DNA from: Actinomycetota bacterium
GTDB lineage: Bacteria; Actinomycetota; Acidimicrobiia; Spongiisociales; ZC4RG35
Reading direction: 5' to 3'
Length of the DNA stretch: 9,921 bases
Assembly: GCA_019347585.1 (NCBI GenBank)
Contig: JAHWLC010000022.1
Coordinates: 1-9,921 of the forward strand
In this document: positions 7,298-9,921 of the stretch, one piece after another
How the letters are laid out: each line of letters starts with the position of its first letter
Numbering within the stretch: the stretch's first letter is position 1
Notes under the pieces: model-generated
What the model saw: the letters and a program-made list of their open reading frames with translations, nothing else
The model's database searches: none
Told to the model about the DNA's origin: nothing
Made by a program: the position numbers and the translations under genes

Positions 7298-8395
7298 TTA
7301 GGGCCCGGGCCCGCACCCGGGCGCGCCGGACAGGACCGGGTGCCCGTGGCTCTCGATATAGGCGGGGATGAGGCAGGCGTCGATGCTGCCGTCCGGGCTC
7401 ACCACGACCCGGGCCACCCCGGTTGTCGAGCCGGCCACGGAGAAACTCGGCCAGACGAAGTTGCCCAGCGACCAAAAGACCGCCGCCCCGTCGACCGTCT
7501 CGTAGGGCTGCATGCGGTGGGAATGGTGGCCGAAGATGGCGTCGGCGCCGGCCGCGATCATGGCCCGGGCCCGCTCCACGTCCTCCGCTCTGGGAGTGGT
7601 GTCCAACTCGACGCCCCAGTGGATGCTCACCACGACGACATCGGCGACCTCGTCCGCCGCGGAGACCGCCTCCACCATCTGGTCGATGTGGTCCCCGCTC
7701 CTCATGCCGGCCCGGTCCTCCGCGGCGTACCAGTGGTCTCCCGGGGAGACGCCACCCAATCCGACCACTGCCACCTTCCATCCGTCGATCTCGAACAAGG
7801 CCGGCTCACCCGCCTCGGCCAGGTCCTTGCCCGCCCCGACCGCAGCCACTCCCGACGAGATCAGCTGGGCCCGCCCGTCTACCAGGGCCTCCTTCCCATA
7901 GTCCCCGGAATGGTTGTTGCCCAGGTTGGCGACCTCGACGCCGTTGGCGACCAGCGAGGGAAGCGACTCGGGCGGGCATCGGAAGACGAACGCCTTCGGC
8001 TCGGGGCTGCCCAGGTGGGAAGGGGCGCACTCCAGATTGATCACGGTGAGATCGTCCTCGAGGAACAGGCCCTCCAGGCCCGACCAGGCATTGTCCCAGC
8101 CGTTGGCGGCCAGGGTCGGAATGTAGCTCGGGTCTAGGTTGACGTCCCCGGTGCCCTGGATGACCAGGGTCTCCTTGGGCGGGAGCGTCGTCGTCGTGGT
8201 GGTGGGCGTCGTGGTCGTCGTGGTGGAGAACGTCGAGGTTGTGATGGCGAGGGTCGGGATAGTCGTCTCCCCCACCGGGGCGGCCAGAGCCTGTTCATCG
8301 GGTTGGTTGCCCAGCCACTGCCAGAACCCGAAGCCCGCCACGCCGAGGAGAACACCCCCGAGCGCGATCACGATGAGCTTGGAAAGGGTGGACAT
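7298..8395 (-). CDS. CapA-family (PGA_cap) metallophosphoesterase-fold membrane protein
   Basis: A 365-residue exported protein. Seen: N-terminal membrane helix (about 5-27), Thr-rich stalk (about 51-70), then the CapA/PGA_cap domain (about 76-348). Its motifs are present in order: GTGDVN (81-86), NLE (120-122), GNNHSGDYG (159-167), SIHWG (257-261), GHHSHRMQP (289-297) and SLGNF (309-313). These Asp/Asn/His residues are the probable metal site of the calcineurin-like fold. Known: CapA takes part in poly-gamma-glutamate synthesis or anchoring in bacilli, but many homologues have no capBC partners and unknown roles; none is seen here. Five cysteines lie in the ectodomain. The ATG at 8395 opens the anchor helix. 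No Shine-Dalgarno is visible; 39 bases separate it from glnQ. A polyglutamate function should not be assumed. Confidence 0.92.
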   Translation of the reverse strand: MSTLSKLIVIALGGVLLGVAGFGFWQWLGNQPDEQALAAPVGETTIPTLAITTSTFSTTTTTTPTTTTTTLPPKETLVIQGTGDVNLDPSYIPTLAANGWDNAWSGLEGLFLEDDLTVINLECAPSHLGSPEPKAFVFRCPPESLPSLVANGVEVANLGNNHSGDYGKEALVDGRAQLISSGVAAVGAGKDLAEAGEPALFEIDGWKVAVVGLGGVSPGDHWYAAEDRAGMRSGDHIDQMVEAVSAADEVADVVVVSIHWGVELDTTPRAEDVERARAMIAAGADAIFGHHSHRMQPYETVDGAAVFWSLGNFVWPSFSVAGSTTGVARVVVSPDGSIDACLIPAYIESHGHPVLSGAPGCGPGP

Positions 8396-8404
8396 GGCCG
8401 ACTC

Positions 8405-8410
8405 AGGCTA
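8405..8410 (-). promoter_or_regulatory. TAGCCT box 9 bases before CapA-like gene
   Basis: The minus-strand TAGCCT ends 9 bases before the ATG at 8395, matching the box and spacing before the propeller gene. Any promoter here would separate expression of the exported set from the transporter. No -35 is recognisable. Confidence 0.25.
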
Positions 8411-8434
8411 GGTACAGATCGCGAAAAACCCGGG

Positions 8435-9223
8435 TCAGAGAATCTGGCTGAGGAACAGCTTGGTTCTGTCCTCCTCTGGGTCGGTGAAGAAGTGCTCCGG
8501 CGTTCCCACCTCGACGATCTGGCCGTCCGACATGAACACCACCCGGTCGGCGACGGCGCGGGCAAACCCCATCTCGTGGGTCACCACGATCATGGTCATC
8601 CCCGACTCGGCCAGCTCCTCCATTGCATCGAGAACCTCTTTGATCATCTCGGGGTCGAGGGCCGAAGTGGGTTCGTCGAAGAGCATCACCTTCGGTTGCA
8701 TGGCCAGAGCGCGGGCGATAGCCACCCGTTGCTGCTGGCCTCCGGAGAGCTGAGCCGGGTACTTGGGGGCCTGTTCGGGGATCCTCACTCGCGTGAGCGT
8801 CTCCATCGCCACTTCCTCGGACTTCGCCTTGGGCCAGCGCCGCACCTGCCGAGGTGCCAGCGTCACGTTCTCCAAGACGGTGAGATGGGGGAAGAGGTTG
8901 AACGACTGGAAGACCATCCCAACCTCACGGCGGATCTCCTGGATGTTGCGCAGGTCGTCGGACATCTCCACCCCGTCGACCACGATCCGGCCCCGATCGT
9001 GCTTCTCCAGGCGGTTGATGCAGCGGATCATGGTCGACTTCCCCGAGCCGGAGGGGCCGATGACCACGACCTGTTCCTGCTTCCCCACCACCAGGTCGAT
9101 GTCTTTGAGCGCCTGGAAGTCCCCGAAGTACTTGTCCACGTCCTCCATGGTGATCATGGGCGCGCCCGTGCCCCCCGGTCTCAGTGCGGTGCTGGTGAGG
9201 TGGGTGCTCGCGGTATCAGACAT
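8435..9223 (-). CDS. Polar amino acid ABC transporter ATPase (GlnQ/AapP-like)
   Basis: A 262-residue ATP-binding subunit that powers amino acid uptake on the cytosolic side of the membrane. Seen: Walker [10 protein letters not shown] (56-64), Q-loop Q106 in [17 protein letters not shown], signature LSGGQQQR (159-166), Walker B VMLFDEP (179-185) and switch histidine H216 in VVTHEMGFA. Residues 106-121 and 211-221 are the wording typical of the polar amino acid (GlnQ/HisP/AapP) group. The start at 9223 is supported by GGAAGG four bases upstream; it adds a 22-residue flexible tail before the usual family start (M23, [11 protein letters not shown]), which remains an alternative. It is 18 bases behind the permease gene. 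The substrate cannot be fixed from sequence. Confidence 0.96.
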   Translation of the reverse strand: MSDTASTHLTSTALRPGGTGAPMITMEDVDKYFGDFQALKDIDLVVGKQEQVVVIGPSGSGKSTMIRCINRLEKHDRGRIVVDGVEMSDDLRNIQEIRREVGMVFQSFNLFPHLTVLENVTLAPRQVRRWPKAKSEEVAMETLTRVRIPEQAPKYPAQLSGGQQQRVAIARALAMQPKVMLFDEPTSALDPEMIKEVLDAMEELAESGMTMIVVTHEMGFARAVADRVVFMSDGQIVEVGTPEHFFTDPEEDRTKLFLSQIL

Positions 9224-9241
9224 GTGACCTTCCCCCCGACA

Positions 9242-9921
9242 CTACCTCTCACCGACGCCGAGCCGTCGCTCCAGCCGCTGGCTCTCCCGGGACATGGTGT
9301 AGGCGAACACCCAGTAGACGAAGCCGGCGAAGAGCATGGTCTCGGCGAACAACCCCTGTCCGGCGAAGTCGCCCTGCGCCGGGAGCTGGAAGCGAGCCAC
9401 CCGGAGCAGGTCGGTGAGGGCGATGACCGATACCAGCGAGGTGTCCTTGAACAGGCTGATGAACTGCCCTACCAGAGCGGGGATCACATTCCGCAGCGCC
9501 TGGGGGAGGACGATGCGCCGGGTCATCTGAGTCGGGGAGAGACCGAGGGCCTGGGCCGCCTCGTACTGGCCCTGGGGCACGCCCTGGAGTCCCCCCCTGA
9601 CGATCTCGGCCACATAAGCCCCGGTGAACAGGGTGAGCATGATGATCGAGCGGACCACCAGACCGGGCACGACGTCGCGGGGAAAGAAGAGGCCGAGCAT
9701 CAGTTGCCCCGTCAACAGCAGGGTTATCAGGGGGACACCGCGGATCAGCTCGATGTAGGCGACCGAGACCAGGCTGATGGCGGGAAGCGACGAGCGGCGT
9801 CCCAGGGCCGCCCCAACTCCTAATGGAAACGAGAGGAGAATGGCGGCCACCGCCAGAAACAGGGTGAGCATGAGGCCCCCCCACTGGTCCCAGCCGACAC
9901 CCCCGAACCAGATCACGATGC
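9242..9921 (-). CDS. Polar amino acid ABC transporter permease, AapM/GlnP-like (5' end outside window)
   Basis: The C-terminal 226 residues of an inner-membrane permease; the frame is open to the window edge. Seen: WGGLMLTLFLAVAAILLSFPLGV at the first core helix (within 20-residue reach of the edge), VAYIELIRGVPLITLLL, and the EAA loop (QYEAAQALGLSPTQ...IVLPQALRN) that contacts the ATPase. A GTG at 9916 could start a 224-residue protein, but the coding frame continues past it (ATC codon upstream) and the text matches the C-terminal half of the larger AapM/YhdY-type permeases, so I take it as partial. It is followed closely by the ATPase gene. A partner permease and binding protein are expected further upstream, outside the window. 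Confidence 0.92.
   Translation of the reverse strand, partial: IVIWFGGVGWDQWGGLMLTLFLAVAAILLSFPLGVGAALGRRSSLPAISLVSVAYIELIRGVPLITLLLTGQLMLGLFFPRDVVPGLVVRSIIMLTLFTGAYVAEIVRGGLQGVPQGQYEAAQALGLSPTQMTRRIVLPQALRNVIPALVGQFISLFKDTSLVSVIALTDLLRVARFQLPAQGDFAGQGLFAETMLFAGFVYWVFAYTMSRESQRLERRLGVGER

Noticed and set aside
7301..7320. CCCGGG-rich palindromic stretch resembling a terminator
   Set aside because: It lies inside the last codons of the CapA-like gene (Gly/Pro-rich tail), has no U-tract and no long unique stem.
8187..8226. GTC/GTG-rich simple repeat resembling a microsatellite
   Set aside because: It is the coding of the Thr stalk of the CapA-like protein; similar tracts code the stalks of the propeller protein and lipoprotein.
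8396..8434. CCCGGG followed by five T after the glnQ stop on the minus strand
   Set aside because: No stem long enough to act as an intrinsic terminator could be drawn.
5949..9823. Long plus-strand open frames opposite the propeller, CapA-like and transporter genes
   Set aside because: Same GC-driven shadow effect; the minus-strand proteins have clear family motifs, the plus-strand ones none.

Overview
The window looks like chromosomal DNA from a high-GC actinobacterium, about two-thirds G+C by eye. Acidimicrobiia or a relative is my best guess. It rests on GC-rich codon use, TANNNT boxes set close to start codons, a PadR/NfeD/SPFH operon, and secreted proteins with long threonine stalks. 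This placement is inference. I see no tRNA, rRNA, CRISPR array, insertion sequence or phage gene. All genes are read directly from their protein motifs.

Layout. (1) 1-414: the start of a PaaI-type hotdog thioesterase running leftward off the window, then a hairpin (365-396) that closes clpB. (2) 415-2982, minus: a complete ClpB disaggregase. (3) 2983-3083: a compact divergent promoter region with an inverted repeat directly in front of padR. (4) 3084-5166, plus: a tight operon of a PadR regulator, a HAAS-like/NfeD membrane fusion protein overlapping padR by 4 bases, and an SPFH (stomatin/QmcA-like) protein. (5) 5170-5216: a 20-bp perfect hairpin between convergent genes. (6) 5221-9921, minus: five genes in one direction. 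In transcription order they are a polar amino acid ABC permease (5' end outside the window), its GlnQ-type ATPase, a membrane-anchored CapA-like phosphoesterase-fold protein, a membrane-anchored PQQ-type beta-propeller, and a small lipoprotein overlapping the propeller gene by 4 bases.

How the genes may work together. ClpB (cytosolic disaggregation) and NfeD-SPFH (membrane microdomain and membrane-protein quality control) share a divergent control region, so a linked envelope/proteotoxic stress response is plausible. PadR probably represses its own operon, and possibly clpB. The three exported proteins downstream of glnQ each have an N-terminal anchor, a Thr/Ser-rich stalk and an extracytoplasmic domain. 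The first two also share a near-identical anchor motif and upstream box. They look like a surface module of unknown function added behind a transporter.

The points most worth a second look are the in-frame HAAS-NfeD fusion with a strong internal ribosome binding site, the putative PadR operator, and the CapA/propeller/lipoprotein set.
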